NCBI RefSeq assembly: GCF_023656515.1
Contig: NZ_JAMOFV010000006.1
Location: 2,729,957-2,793,956 of the forward strand
Reading direction: 5' to 3'
Origin: Clostridium swellfunianum
GTDB taxonomy: Bacteria; Bacillota; Clostridia; Clostridiales; Clostridiaceae
DNA length: 64,000 nucleotides
Below, piece after piece: positions 15,802 to 24,456 of this stretch; position 1 is the stretch's first letter, and the number at the start of each line of letters is the position of its first letter. The notes under the pieces are model-generated. The model searched no databases. It was not told the origin of the DNA and saw only the letters and a list, made by a program, of their open reading frames with translations. The position numbers and the translations under genes are program-made.

Positions 15802-16536
15802 TTAATTAGATTCTGGAACAACCTCTAAATTAACACCTTTTATAACTAACTTATTACTCCATTCCTTTGTATTCTTAATATTATCCTTCATTACAAATGG
15901 CAATTCGATTTCAAATGAATATACCCCTGGATTGAAAGCCTGTATATGAATTTGCGGTGCCGCATTTTCATTATATATGGCCTCTCCACCATCTAATACC
16001 TTTTTAGGCTGGTTTAGTATTAGTTTTAATTTGCCATCGTAAAGTGAAATTTCTGATTGAAATTCTTCCTGTTCATTGCCACTTATGCCCTTTACTACTA
16101 CAACAGGTACATCTATTTTATTTCCATTTATCTTGACTTGTATTATGCCATTATCACCATCGAATTTTATTGGAATTGACCCATTATTCTTTATACAATA
16201 ATGTAAGAAGCCTTTATATTGTGAACCATTGCCATTACTATTTTTCAAGTATAATTTATTTTCTAAAATCATAGTATAATATTCATCATCTGACCTTGTT
16301 TCTGTATTTTTCATATCACCATCAAAAGATATTTTTAAATCCCTGCTGCTTCCTTGAACATCTGTAATATTAAATTTACCACAAAAAACAGGATTTATCT
16401 TTGCGGTTGAAACTGCAGCAACCGTTTGTATCTGATCTGTCCAATGTGCATATCCTACCCCTATAGAGGTAGATAATAATACCATTAATGCAGATATAGT
16501 CTTTAAACCATAGCTTTTTTTATTAGTCTTAGCCAA
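15802..16536 (-). CDS. Secreted WTD-type TasA-like protein
   Basis: 244 residues; the promoter-distal end of the locus. Signal region 'LKTISALMVLLSTSIGVGYA' is followed by 'HWTDQIQTVAAVSTAKINPVF', a variant of the W-T-D ... S-T motif of the other members. The mature part is beta-rich ('GFLHYCIKNNGSIPIKFDGD' resembles the 'VKNNGTIPVKNG' box of neighbours) but it lacks the QFNK terminus and contains two cysteines. It forms a single-gene unit. Probably an accessory or minor fibre component; assignment rests on the shared motifs. Confidence 0.65.
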   Translation of the reverse strand: MAKTNKKSYGLKTISALMVLLSTSIGVGYAHWTDQIQTVAAVSTAKINPVFCGKFNITDVQGSSRDLKISFDGDMKNTETRSDDEYYTMILENKLYLKNSNGNGSQYKGFLHYCIKNNGSIPIKFDGDNGIIQVKINGNKIDVPVVVVKGISGNEQEEFQSEISLYDGKLKLILNQPKKVLDGGEAIYNENAAPQIHIQAFNPGVYSFEIELPFVMKDNIKNTKEWSNKLVIKGVNLEVVPESN

Positions 16537-16994
16537 TTATATAATCACCTCTTTGTCTTAATGACATCAACTTAATTTATTGACTTTAAAACATATACCT
16601 AATCTATTAAACTATATCATTTCACATGATTAGATACATTACACTAAGAGGTGATATTATATGATACAAAAGTAGTATTCCCTTTCTAACCTTACTTGTT
16701 ATAGAAGCTGTTCTATAAACAACTAATTGATATTTTTAATTTTTATCCTACAAATTACACGTTATTTTTTGCAAATTTATTCCAATTATTTCACTAAAAT
16801 TTACGTCTTATAGTACTTTAGTACTGAATTAAGTACACTTATCGCTAAATACTTATTTAATCTACAAAACTTACAATAAATTTGTCAGAATATTTTACTA
16901 TATTTTCCAATTGCTATGTATCATAATATTCTTGCATACCTCATATAATGAGGAAACAAAATAAGGGGCGCTATTTATGTGGAGGGGGGTTACT
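16537..16994. other. 458-bp AT-rich intergenic region
   Basis: Divergent region between the TasA-like locus and a small zinc-ribbon gene. It must hold promoters for both. TATAATG occurs at about 16945 on the plus strand, without a well-placed -35. An inverted repeat TTATAGAA-GCTG-TTCTATAA lies at about 16698-16717, and a weaker repeat pair with TGATTAGATA / GATATTATATGATA at 16628-16664. No open reading frame above 30 codons with a ribosome binding site was seen. Confidence 0.5.
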
Positions 16995-17186
16995 GTGATA
17001 CGGCTTGTTTGTAGTAAATGTAATCATATTTGGTATACTTCAAATACCAGAGCTAATCAAAAATGCGGAGACTGTGGAGGGGTTTTACATGAGACTGAGT
17101 TAATTGTTTCTAAAGAAATTGAGACTAGCAAAGAGGTTGTGAGTGAAAGAGTTACTTCTAAAATTATTTTTGTTGATTTTAAATAG
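16995..17186 (+). CDS. Small zinc-ribbon protein
   Basis: 63 residues from a GTG at 16995 that has GGAGG(GGGG) nine bases upstream; the in-frame ATG at 16977 would lie before this site. Two knuckles, 'LVCSKCNHIW' and 'QKCGDCGGVL', form a four-cysteine zinc ribbon. The remainder is charged ('VSKEIETSKEVVSERVTSK') and probably flexible. Function is not known; it could be a small nucleic-acid-binding or regulator-type protein. It is on the opposite strand to its neighbours and forms its own unit. Confidence 0.65.
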   Translation: MIRLVCSKCNHIWYTSNTRANQKCGDCGGVLHETELIVSKEIETSKEVVSERVTSKIIFVDFK

Positions 17187-17198
17187 GGTAAATTAAAA

Positions 17199-17240
17199 CT
17201 GGCGTGCACTTAAATAAGATTACACGCCAGCTTTCTTCTT
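17199..17240. terminator. Bidirectional terminator
   Basis: Stem CTGGCGTG / CACGCCAG with flanking pairs. On the plus strand CTTTCTTCTT follows; on the minus strand TTTTAATTT follows. It serves the zinc-ribbon gene and the converging bofA gene. Confidence 0.75.
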
Positions 17241-17278
17241 AAATCATTGTATTTTATATTTAGTTAGCTTATATATTT

Positions 17279-17533
17279 TTACAAAAATAACTTAAATATT
17301 ATTAAGAATATAACCCCAGGAACTCCAAAGAAGCCTGCTATTAAAGCTGTTATCCAATTGATGCCTATAAAGAAGTTAAAATATCCTCCTATAAAGTTAA
17401 CAATTAAAAGCAACACAACCCCAAGCAGTGCATTAACCAATAATTTAAAAAACATTTTAATTGGCCAGGTAAATACCTTTATTACTAAAAATAGAAATAC
17501 CAGCGCCAGTAAAAAATACCCCATGTATTCCAT
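17279..17533 (-). CDS. bofA: BofA-family pro-sigma-K processing inhibitor
   Basis: 84-residue membrane protein. Two to three hydrophobic segments and the conserved C-terminal half 'NALLGVVLLLIVNFIGGYF' and 'INWITALIAGFFGVPGVIFL' are typical of BofA. In Bacillus BofA restrains the SpoIVFB protease that activates sigma-K in the forespore-engulfing membranes; in Clostridia the gene is kept downstream of recR and yaaL although the pathway differs. Start has AGGAGGGGAATGAACG upstream. Its presence supports a spore-forming host. Confidence 0.88.
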   Translation of the reverse strand: MEYMGYFLLALVFLFLVIKVFTWPIKMFFKLLVNALLGVVLLLIVNFIGGYFNFFIGINWITALIAGFFGVPGVIFLIIFKLFL

Positions 17534-17610
17534 CGTTCATTCCCCTCCTTAATCTTTAGATTCTCTATTTAGAATCGCTTATATAATTTATATTACAAAA
17601 AAGCAGTGAT

Positions 17611-17886
17611 TTATACCACTGCATCTGCTTCACTTTGTAAAAATTTATTATTCAGCTTTATTCCGCTTTCCTTTGCCTGCTTTAAAAGGTAAACAAATCT
17701 GGATTTTGCAGCTTGTTCCATATAAATTGCATAGTCAACGAGCTGTGGGTCAGTAACCATTTCAAAATACTGCCTTGTTCTGTAAAGCTCTGCTCTAGCT
17801 TCTTCAATAGCTTTTATAAGCTCCTTTTCTTCTTCTGTATACTTTATGTTTTTAGATATAAATTCAATTATGGCAAATTTATTCAC
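17611..17886 (-). CDS. YaaL-like DUF2508 protein
   Basis: 91-residue soluble, helical protein. 'LIKAIEEARAELYRTRQYFEMVTDPQLVDYAIYMEQAAKSRFVYLLKQAKE' pattern (given here in part) is the DUF2508 core. The gene normally sits between recR and bofA in Clostridia and Bacilli, and does so here except for inserted genes at 18.1-20.6 kb. Function is unknown. A strong terminator precedes it on the minus strand, so it is transcribed from its own promoter together with bofA. Confidence 0.82.
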   Translation of the reverse strand: MNKFAIIEFISKNIKYTEEEKELIKAIEEARAELYRTRQYFEMVTDPQLVDYAIYMEQAAKSRFVYLLKQAKESGIKLNNKFLQSEADAVV

Positions 17887-17954
17887 TATTTAACCCTCCC
17901 ATTTTGGACAATCTCTATATTTAGATACTTGCCATAAAACGGATTTTATATACA

Positions 17955-17998
17955 CAAAAAAGATGGTTAGAAGTCATTATTTCGTGCCTTCTAACCAT
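17955..17998 (-). terminator. Terminator of chemotaxis receptor gene
   Basis: Minus-strand stem ATGGTTAGAAG / CTTCTAACCAT with loop GCACGAAATAATGA, followed by CTTTTTTGTG. It lies about 100 bases after the stop codon. Confidence 0.8.
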
Positions 17999-18099
17999 AA
18001 TTCTATGTTACATCATTATTATGCTCTATACAGCTTTATCGTATTTTTTATAATTATTAGTAGTTTTAATCTATTCATTATTCCTACTTATAATTAGGA

Positions 18100-19812
18100 T
18101 TATATAACAAACTTCTGAACCAAAGCACTTAATTGTTCTGCAATATTTGCTTGATTTTGTGCTGAAATTGAAACCTGTTCCATCGCCTGTGTAGTTTCAC
18201 TAATACTTGACATTATTTCATTTGAATTTGAAGCAGCAGCCTGAGCAGAACTAGCGATATTTTGAACTACCATTGCTACTTCATCAATTGTTGCGTTTAT
18301 TTCTTCAGATAAAGATGCTATGTCTTCGGACATACTGCTTACAAACTGTGCGTCAACTTCATAATTATTCCCGGTATCAACTAAAAGCTCATAGTCAGCT
18401 CTAACCTTTTTATCAATAAAACTTAAAACATCATAGGAGTTCTCTGAAAGGTTTTTAAATGCTTCCTGAACCTTTTCAATAACACCTTGAATATTGTTTA
18501 CATTTTCTGCAGACTGCTCTGCAAGTTTTCTAATTTCATCTGCTACTACTGCAAAGCCTTTTCCTTGATCTCCTGCTCTTGCAGCCTCAATAGCTGCATT
18601 AAGAGCTAACAGATTGGTCTGTGAAGCTATTCCTGCAATTGCACTAGCCATTACCTTAACTTCTTCAACAATCTTTCCTTCTTCAATAGCTTTTATAATA
18701 TTTCTTTCCTTAATTTCATATAATTCCTCTGCAGATGTCTTTGATTCATTTCCTTTATCCTTTATAATAACTGCTTTTTCCTTTATCTTTTCAGATTTAT
18801 AGCTGCCTTCTGTTGATCTGCTTGATAATTCTGCAATACCTGAATTTACTTCCTCAATAGATGCTGAAATTTCCTGGGTAGTTGCACTAGATTCCTCAGT
18901 TTCTCTAGCTATTTCTTTTGTATATTCATTAACGCTTATAAGTTTTGCAGTAACTTCTTCTACTGTAGCAGACAATTCTTCACTTGCAGCACTCACATCA
19001 CCTGACTGTTCAATAACCTTTGAAATTATTTCCTTAATATTATCTCTAGCAGTATTTAGGGCTTTAGCAAGCTGTCCAAATTCATCCTTGCTGCTTAAAT
19101 CAACACTTTGAGTTAAATCTCCATTTCCTATAGCTTCTGCAAATTTTAGCCCCTTCTTTATTGATCCAGAGATATATGAGGATATAATAGTTCCAAAAAT
19201 AACAGAAATAATCAAACCAACTAATGTAATAGCGTACATAAAAATAATTATGTAACTATATATTTTATTATTATATTCATAACTAACCTTGGCAGAGGTT
19301 CTCTGTATTTCAATAAATTGATTGATGGATTCTTCAACCTTATCTCTGGCATTACCCATCTCTGTAAACGCAGTTTCTGCTTCGCTATATTTTTCTGCAC
19401 CAATAAGTTCAACTACGGTAGCTCTTATTTTTCTATAAACTTCTAAATTTTCTTTAAAGCCATTCCATATCTTTTTCTCGTCTAATTCTAACGGCATTTT
19501 ATCAATTTCAGATATTATTTTCTCATCACTGTTTTTTAAGTTCTCAACTTTTTTTATCCCTGACTTATAGACTTCAGTTTTTCTTTCATGAAGCATATTT
19601 TGCACTTCAGAACGTATAAGTAATAGGTTTTCATTTAAAATATGTAGGTTATCAATATTTTTCAGATTATCATTATACATTGCTTCCTGGCTCATATTCA
19701 TTTTCTTTGCACTGCCTATGCCTGAATATGCTATGAACCCAATAAGTATGATAAAAATAGCAAATGTGGAATAAAGCTTAGTTTTTATCTTTAGATTTTT
19801 TAAAAAAGTCAC
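18100..19812 (-). CDS. Methyl-accepting chemotaxis protein with 4HB sensor
   Basis: 570 residues; GTG start with AGGGGG upstream. Membrane segments near residues 12-32 and 188-212 frame a helical, four-helix-bundle type periplasmic domain ('[20 protein letters not shown]'). A HAMP domain follows (about 213-265), then the long signalling coiled coil with the conserved tip '[20 protein letters not shown]' around residue 410-430. It interrupts the usual recR-yaaL neighbourhood, which suggests insertion. Ligand is unknown. No CheB/CheR pentapeptide tether is seen. Confidence 0.92.
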   Translation of the reverse strand: MTFLKNLKIKTKLYSTFAIFIILIGFIAYSGIGSAKKMNMSQEAMYNDNLKNIDNLHILNENLLLIRSEVQNMLHERKTEVYKSGIKKVENLKNSDEKIISEIDKMPLELDEKKIWNGFKENLEVYRKIRATVVELIGAEKYSEAETAFTEMGNARDKVEESINQFIEIQRTSAKVSYEYNNKIYSYIIIFMYAITLVGLIISVIFGTIISSYISGSIKKGLKFAEAIGNGDLTQSVDLSSKDEFGQLAKALNTARDNIKEIISKVIEQSGDVSAASEELSATVEEVTAKLISVNEYTKEIARETEESSATTQEISASIEEVNSGIAELSSRSTEGSYKSEKIKEKAVIIKDKGNESKTSAEELYEIKERNIIKAIEEGKIVEEVKVMASAIAGIASQTNLLALNAAIEAARAGDQGKGFAVVADEIRKLAEQSAENVNNIQGVIEKVQEAFKNLSENSYDVLSFIDKKVRADYELLVDTGNNYEVDAQFVSSMSEDIASLSEEINATIDEVAMVVQNIASSAQAAASNSNEIMSSISETTQAMEQVSISAQNQANIAEQLSALVQKFVI

Positions 19813-20007
19813 TTGTTTAGCCCCCTCATCCTTTTAATAGCATAAAAATACTATGCATTTTCATCAAGTTTATGTATCCTGCCATAAATTAATAGTGTTT
19901 ATACAATTTTATTTTATTACAAATTTCGTCATATTACAACAAGATTCTACTGATAATTAATATGTATACCTTCGATATAATTGTATTAAAATTATTTATA
20001 TGTACTT

Positions 20008-20619
20008 TTATGCACTTATGCTATCATATAATGCAGAACTTACTCTCGCCTCCGGCATATATTCCTGTAGCAGCCTAACATACCTGCATACAGCTACCAC
20101 GCTTAAAGCCGTACTCTTAAGCTCTCCATTTGTTACAGCCGCTTCTACAAGCATAATCCCAAATTTAAGATTGATATTTACCTTTTGCCCTATATCCAAT
20201 TCAATATATTTTGCTAAATCCTCTATAAGATTAGTTGGCCTAATTCCACAGTTTATTAATCTATTAGATAAATGATCTGGAGATGGTTCAAAATTTATAT
20301 TTTCTATTCTAATTGCAGAATAACTAAGATACCTTTTTCCACGACTCACCTCATTGCCTAATAAAGTACTGCTAGAATATTTTAAATAAGATTCATTAAC
20401 ATATTCAATATTATTTGTATCTCTTCCAATTATAGCCCCAATTGTGTTTGCTGCTTCATAGTGGCAGCATATTTCATCAAACTCAAATATTATGTCTTCA
20501 TTTAGCTGAACAACAGCTTTAACTTTAGGCTCATTAGCCTTTAGCATTTCAATAAGTAAATCTGTATTAATATCTTTTGTATCTACATAATCATTTACCC
20601 AATTTAAAGAAATTTTCAT
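20008..20619 (-). CDS. PheT-like fragment protein controlled by a T-box
   Basis: 203 residues. The start 'MKISLNWVNDYVDTKDINTD' matches the N-terminus of phenylalanyl-tRNA synthetase beta, and 'RYLSYSAIRIENINFEPSPD' plus 'LSNRLINCGIRPTNLIEDLA' match its B1/B3 junction. The EMAP-type tRNA-binding domain, most of the B3/B4 editing domain, B5, the catalytic-like core and the FDX-ACB domain are absent. It is therefore not a synthetase subunit. It has its own T-box leader, AAGGGGGC before the ATG and an undamaged frame, so it is a kept gene rather than debris. Its function is unknown. Confidence 0.78.
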   Translation of the reverse strand: MKISLNWVNDYVDTKDINTDLLIEMLKANEPKVKAVVQLNEDIIFEFDEICCHYEAANTIGAIIGRDTNNIEYVNESYLKYSSSTLLGNEVSRGKRYLSYSAIRIENINFEPSPDHLSNRLINCGIRPTNLIEDLAKYIELDIGQKVNINLKFGIMLVEAAVTNGELKSTALSVVAVCRYVRLLQEYMPEARVSSALYDSISA

Positions 20620-20661
20620 TTATTTTGCCCCCTTAATTTTACTGCAAGAATTATTTTGAAA

Positions 20662-20945
20662 AACAAAAAACCCCTCATCCAAAAAGGACGAGAGGTAAAC
20701 TCACGTGGTACCACCTTCATTATTAGTATGTTTAAATTAAGCTATAGGATAAACATAACTAATATCTCAAATAAATACAGGAATAAGCTTCCGATATTCT
20801 CTTTCTTTTAACGGTGAAAGCTCCGTCTTGCCTAATAGTATTTCAGCTCGAAACTCTAGAGGGAACTTCAACATATCCTCTGCTGCAGGTTCTCAGCTTT
20901 TCCCGCTCTCTGTAAGCTTGTAAATATATCTACTTTCCTCTTTCA
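20662..20945 (-). promoter_or_regulatory. T-box riboswitch leader
   Basis: Minus-strand leader of the PheT-like gene. The T-box AAGGUGGUACCACG lies at about 20704-20717, followed by a terminator stem CCUCUCGUCC / GGAUGAGGGG with UUUUUUGUUUUU (20665-20695). Upstream are the stem I landmarks AGAGAGCGGG, AAGCUGAGAACCUGC and an AGAGG/CCUCU distal hairpin, then ACGG/CCGU. Uncharged tRNA should stabilise the antiterminator. I could not assign the specifier securely: the sequence after the expected GAA is AUACUA, which does not show UUC. Confidence 0.9.
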
Positions 20946-21010
20946 TAGTTTAATTCATTGTATATTTTTTCTTATATTACCATAAGCTTGTTCAAAATTC
21001 AACCTCAAAA

Positions 21011-21607
21011 TTAAATTTCTCTTCTACCCTCTAAGGCTTTGCTCAAAGTTACCTCATCAGCATAATCAAGGTCTCCTCCAACAGGAATTCCATGAGCTAT
21101 TCTTGTAACTTTAACTCCAAGAGGCTTTACTATTTTTGAGATATACATTGCTGTAGCTTCACCTTCAATATTAGGATTTGTAGCCACAATAATTTCCTTA
21201 ATCTCACCGTTAAGTCTTCTTATAAGCTCTCTCAGCTTTATCTGTTCAGGTCCTCGACCTGCCATTGGTGATATTGTTCCATGAAGAACGTGGTATACTC
21301 CGTTGAATTCTCTTACTTTTTCCATAGACATAATGTCTTTTGGCTGCTCAACCACACATACAGTGCTCTTGTCTCTATTTGGATTGCCGCATATGCTGCA
21401 CGGGTCTTTATCTGTAAAATTTCCACAGATTGAACAGTATTTTATTGTTCCCCTAGCTTCTACTAAAGCTTTTGCAAAATCTCTAACCTCATCTTGTGGA
21501 AGATTTAAAACGTGAAGAGTTAATCTTTGTGCAGTCTTGTAGCCAATTCCAGGGAGCTTGGCAAATTCTTCTATAAGCTTTTCTATAGCAATTGGATAAA
21601 AATCCAT
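21011..21607 (-). CDS. recR: Recombination protein RecR
   Basis: 198 residues, the usual length. N-terminal helix-hairpin-helix '[20 protein letters not shown]', a C4 zinc finger ('[16 protein letters not shown]', residues about 57-72), the Toprim domain ('[17 protein letters not shown]', then '[20 protein letters not shown]') and the C-terminal '[18 protein letters not shown]' are all present. RecR works with RecF/RecO to load RecA on gapped DNA. It follows ybaB and dnaX, the standard order, but with a 240-bp gap containing a repeat. Confidence 0.96.
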   Translation of the reverse strand: MDFYPIAIEKLIEEFAKLPGIGYKTAQRLTLHVLNLPQDEVRDFAKALVEARGTIKYCSICGNFTDKDPCSICGNPNRDKSTVCVVEQPKDIMSMEKVREFNGVYHVLHGTISPMAGRGPEQIKLRELIRRLNGEIKEIIVATNPNIEGEATAMYISKIVKPLGVKVTRIAHGIPVGGDLDYADEVTLSKALEGRREI

Positions 21608-21724
21608 AATTTTTCCTCCTTTTGTATCAACAAAAATATTAATCTATTCAGCCATATAACCATTTATACATTTAAACATATGTACAACTATATGGTTATA
21701 TTGTTATAAAAATATCTATAACTA

Positions 21725-21802
21725 AATTAAGAATGAAAAACTCAGAATTAAAAGATCCTTATATATTATCATCCTCTAATTCCTTATTCTTCATTCTTAA
21801 TT
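21725..21802. repeat. Imperfect 78-bp palindrome between recR and ybaB
   Basis: The outer 13 bases AATTAAGAATGAA (21725-21737) and TTCATTCTTAATT (21790-21802) are perfect inverted repeats; inner GAATTA / TAATTC also pair. It is followed by AT-rich AATTATT-type runs to 21845. This resembles small dispersed, possibly mobile, intergenic palindromes of clostridial genomes. No coding capacity. Confidence 0.55.
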
Positions 21803-21850
21803 ATTTATCACAATTACCAATTATTTATTGTTAATTATTAATTGCTAAAT

Positions 21851-22195
21851 CTAGAACATTCCTGGTATATTAAGTCCGCCAGTTAATTTTCCCATTTGAT
21901 TTGCTGTATCTTCTTCAGCTCTTCTAAGGGCTGCATTACAAGCAGTCATTACAAGGTCTTGAAGCATTTCTACATCATCTGGATCTAAGACATCTGGGTT
22001 TATTTTCAAATCAACTATTTGCTTTTTTCCATTAGCAACAGCTACAACAGCACCGCCGCCTGCTTTTTCTTCGTATCTTTTTGATTCAAGCTGCTTTTGC
22101 ATATCTTCCATTTGTTGTTGGAATTTTTGAGCTGTCTTCATAAGATTATTCATATTAGCTCCGCCACCGAAGTTGCCAAAACCACCTTTAGCCAT
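21851..22195 (-). CDS. ybaB: YbaB/EbfC family nucleoid-associated protein
   Basis: 114 residues from the ATG at 22195 (GGAGG nine bases upstream); a longer frame to 22225 has no ribosome binding site. '[20 protein letters not shown]' and '[16 protein letters not shown]' start the helical arm, followed by the conserved '[20 protein letters not shown]' and '[18 protein letters not shown]'. This is a small DNA-binding dimer of the nucleoid. It lies 14 bases... 45 bases downstream of dnaX and is cotranscribed with it. Confidence 0.95.
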   Translation of the reverse strand: MAKGGFGNFGGGANMNNLMKTAQKFQQQMEDMQKQLESKRYEEKAGGGAVVAVANGKKQIVDLKINPDVLDPDDVEMLQDLVMTACNAALRRAEEDTANQMGKLTGGLNIPGMF

Positions 22196-22239
22196 AACTA
22201 AATACCTCCACAAAATAATATTCATGCACCATTATATAC

Positions 22240-23862
22240 CTAATCGTCAATTATTTCTACAAGTTCTTCTCCAAAAGTCTCCTTTAGTATATCCTCTGGG
22301 GACTTTGCAAATTCTTGTTTCTGGTCTACTATATATCTTATTCTAATCTTCTCTTTTAGTGCCTGAGAAAATACTTCTTCTACAATTTTTTTGTTATCAT
22401 CTTTTTCAAGCCTTTGTTTATTAAAAGCATAGGCTTCATCAAATTTAATTTCTACTATTCCATCTCTACAGCCAACAACCTCACCTGTCATAAGAGATGC
22501 ATATAAAACCATATGTCTTCTGGATTTTAAAAGTTCCAGCATATCTCTCCAAGACTTTCTCACAGTATCTACAGTTAAGGTAGAGTGCGGGTTGTGCTCT
22601 TCAAATGGTTGAGCTTTGGTTTCTTCCTGCCTTCTTTGTTTAACAACTTGTGCTTTTTTCGCTTGAGCAGCTCCAGAAGCTTCAGCTGATGTGGAAGTTA
22701 CAGTTATTTGACCATTTCTTAAGGCATCTTCAAGCTTATTTATTCTAGCAAGAATTACCTCCTTAGAAGTATCATATTCAATTTTGCATATTTTTATTAT
22801 AGCAAGTTCAAGATAAATCCTAGTCTGCTTACTCCATTTTGACTGTTCTTCTGTTTCTTGAAAAATTCTTATAATTCTCATAAGCTCTTCAATTCTAATC
22901 TTTTGCCCCTGCTCCTTTAAAGCAGCGATGTTTTCTTCAGACATATCCAATATATCTTCAGGATTATTACTTACCTTAACCATCATGAGATTTCTCATAT
23001 GATTTATCATTTCTTTTATAAAATTATATATATCTTTACCACTGAATACTATATCATCAACTATTTTCATGGATCTTTCAACATTCTTGTCTATCATAGC
23101 ATCTGTAAGTCTCAACAAATGTTCATTGGTGACAAGGCCAAGCATTCCTATAACTTCATCATAGTCTACTTTACCGTTTCCCATAGATATAGCCTGATCA
23201 AGTACACTTAACGCATCTCTCATAGCTCCGTCAGACATTCTAGCTATAAGGTGAAGACTTTTATCTTCAGCAAAAACTCCCTGCTCCTTAACAATCCTTC
23301 TAAGCCTTTGAAAAATCTCTTCACTTCTTATTCTTGTAAAGTCAAAGCGCTGACAGCGTGAAAGAATAGTTATTGGAAGCTTTTGAGGGTCTGTAGTTGC
23401 AAGGATAAATATAGTTCTTGAAGGGGGTTCCTCTAATGTCTTTAAGAAGGCATTAACAGCTCCGTCTGATAGCATATGAACCTCATCCATTATATAAACC
23501 TTGTACTTGGCTTCTCTTGGAGGATACTGTACCTCATCTATAATATCTCTTATATTGCCTACTCCATTGTGTGAAGCAGCATCTAGTTCTACTACATCTA
23601 TAGCAAGTCCAGCGTTGATATTTTTGCACATTTCACATTGATTGCAGGGCTCGCCATCCTTAAGGTCAAGACAGTTTACCGCCTTTGCAAGTATTTTAGC
23701 AGTAGAAGTCTTTCCTGTACCTCTTGTTCCGCACAAAAGATAAGCATGAGCTATTCTATTATTAATTATTTGGTTTTTTAGAGTTGTGGTTATATGCCTT
23801 TGTCCAACCACATCAGCAAAATTTCTAGGTCTCCACTCTCTATACAAAGCGGTATACGCCAT
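22240..23862 (-). CDS. dnaX: DNA polymerase III subunit gamma/tau
   Basis: 540 residues. Clamp-loader ATPase: Walker A 'GTRGTGKTSTAKILA' (residues about 45-59), four-cysteine zinc module with 'CNQCEMC', Walker B 'VYIMDEVHML' and the SRC motif 'ILSRCQRFDF'. Domain III ends near 370 and a charged linker leads to a C-terminal tau-type domain ('SWRDMLELLKSRRHMVLYAS'). An A6 run at residue about 401 (22654-22659) is a possible slippage site (see findings). First gene of the dnaX-ybaB-recR group. Confidence 0.96.
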   Translation of the reverse strand: MAYTALYREWRPRNFADVVGQRHITTTLKNQIINNRIAHAYLLCGTRGTGKTSTAKILAKAVNCLDLKDGEPCNQCEMCKNINAGLAIDVVELDAASHNGVGNIRDIIDEVQYPPREAKYKVYIMDEVHMLSDGAVNAFLKTLEEPPSRTIFILATTDPQKLPITILSRCQRFDFTRIRSEEIFQRLRRIVKEQGVFAEDKSLHLIARMSDGAMRDALSVLDQAISMGNGKVDYDEVIGMLGLVTNEHLLRLTDAMIDKNVERSMKIVDDIVFSGKDIYNFIKEMINHMRNLMMVKVSNNPEDILDMSEENIAALKEQGQKIRIEELMRIIRIFQETEEQSKWSKQTRIYLELAIIKICKIEYDTSKEVILARINKLEDALRNGQITVTSTSAEASGAAQAKKAQVVKQRRQEETKAQPFEEHNPHSTLTVDTVRKSWRDMLELLKSRRHMVLYASLMTGEVVGCRDGIVEIKFDEAYAFNKQRLEKDDNKKIVEEVFSQALKEKIRIRYIVDQKQEFAKSPEDILKETFGEELVEIIDD

Positions 23863-24000
23863 GGTCTCACCCCAATCTATCTAATAGTTATATATTAAAC
23901 TCTGATATCTCAGTTATTAAAACATCAGCTTATATTATACCTTATTAATGCTTCATTTAAAACATCCACTTTGAAAATTAGGGAAGTTTTAAAGCACCAC

Positions 24001-24032
24001 AAAAAACAAAAAAGACGCCTTTCAGCATCCTT
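24001..24032 (-). terminator. Terminator of the tRNA-Ser/SRP RNA transcript
   Basis: Minus-strand stem AAGGATGC / GCGTCTT with loop TGAAAG, followed by TTTTTTGTTTTTTG. It is about 30 bases beyond the SRP RNA 3' end. Confidence 0.82.
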
Positions 24033-24060
24033 GTTATCTTTGGTATTTAGTTATGTAAAC

Positions 24061-24325
24061 CGTGCACCTCGCTTCGACTGATAGCATATGAGCGTTATCT
24101 ATCTAGTTAGCTCAAACCAGGTTGCTCCACGGCACACAAAAATTATCACTTACCGCTGCTTCCTTCCGGATCTGACGGGGTTCATGAGTTTTTGTTGCGT
24201 GGGACCCAATTCTCAACGCCACTTTTATAGACCAGACCTCACATGCTAGAGCCTAAGCGAGGAATTCAATCCTGCTGCAGCGGATTGCAGGTTACAGGGC
24301 ACCGCTAGTTCCCCATCTAGCACGG
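24061..24325 (-). ncRNA. ffs: Signal recognition particle RNA, large type
   Basis: About 265 nt on the minus strand. The conserved helix 8 sequence GUCAGAUCCGGAAGGAAGCAGC is present at about 24148-24170. The 5' part (CGUGCUAG..., GCGGUGCCCUGUAACC) has the Alu-domain features of Firmicute large SRP RNA, and the 3' end GAAGCGAGGUGCACGG pairs back to the 5' region. It scaffolds Ffh for membrane targeting. It begins four bases after tRNA-Ser, so the two are cotranscribed. Ends are placed by base pairing and could be off by a few bases. Confidence 0.93.
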
Positions 24326-24328
24326 AAT

Positions 24329-24418
24329 TGGCGGAGAGCATGGGATTCGAACCCACGATAGAGTTTCCCCTATACACGCTTTCCAGGCGTGCTCCTTAAA
24401 CCACTCGGACAACTCTCC
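24329..24418 (-). tRNA. tRNA-Ser (anticodon GGA)
   Basis: Full cloverleaf with long variable arm. Acceptor GGAGAGU/…CUCUCC, anticodon loop CUGGAAA within stem ACGC/GCGU, TψC arm GUGGGUUCGAAUCCCAU, and encoded CCA. It reads UCC/UCU codons and directly precedes the SRP RNA. Confidence 0.95.
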
Positions 24419-24456
24419 ATATACTCATGAAACATAATGTCTTAACGACAAGACTT

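Noticed and set aside
4630-16536. Surface locus as a type IV pilus or prophage region
   Set aside because: No prepilin, pilB/pilC, capsid, terminase or integrase features; the N-termini are SipW-type signal peptides, not prepilin leaders.
20008-20619. PheT-like gene as a sequencing-truncated pheT pseudogene
   Set aside because: Start, stop, ribosome binding site and T-box are intact and no further pheT sequence follows downstream in any frame that I could recognise, so a maintained short gene is more likely.
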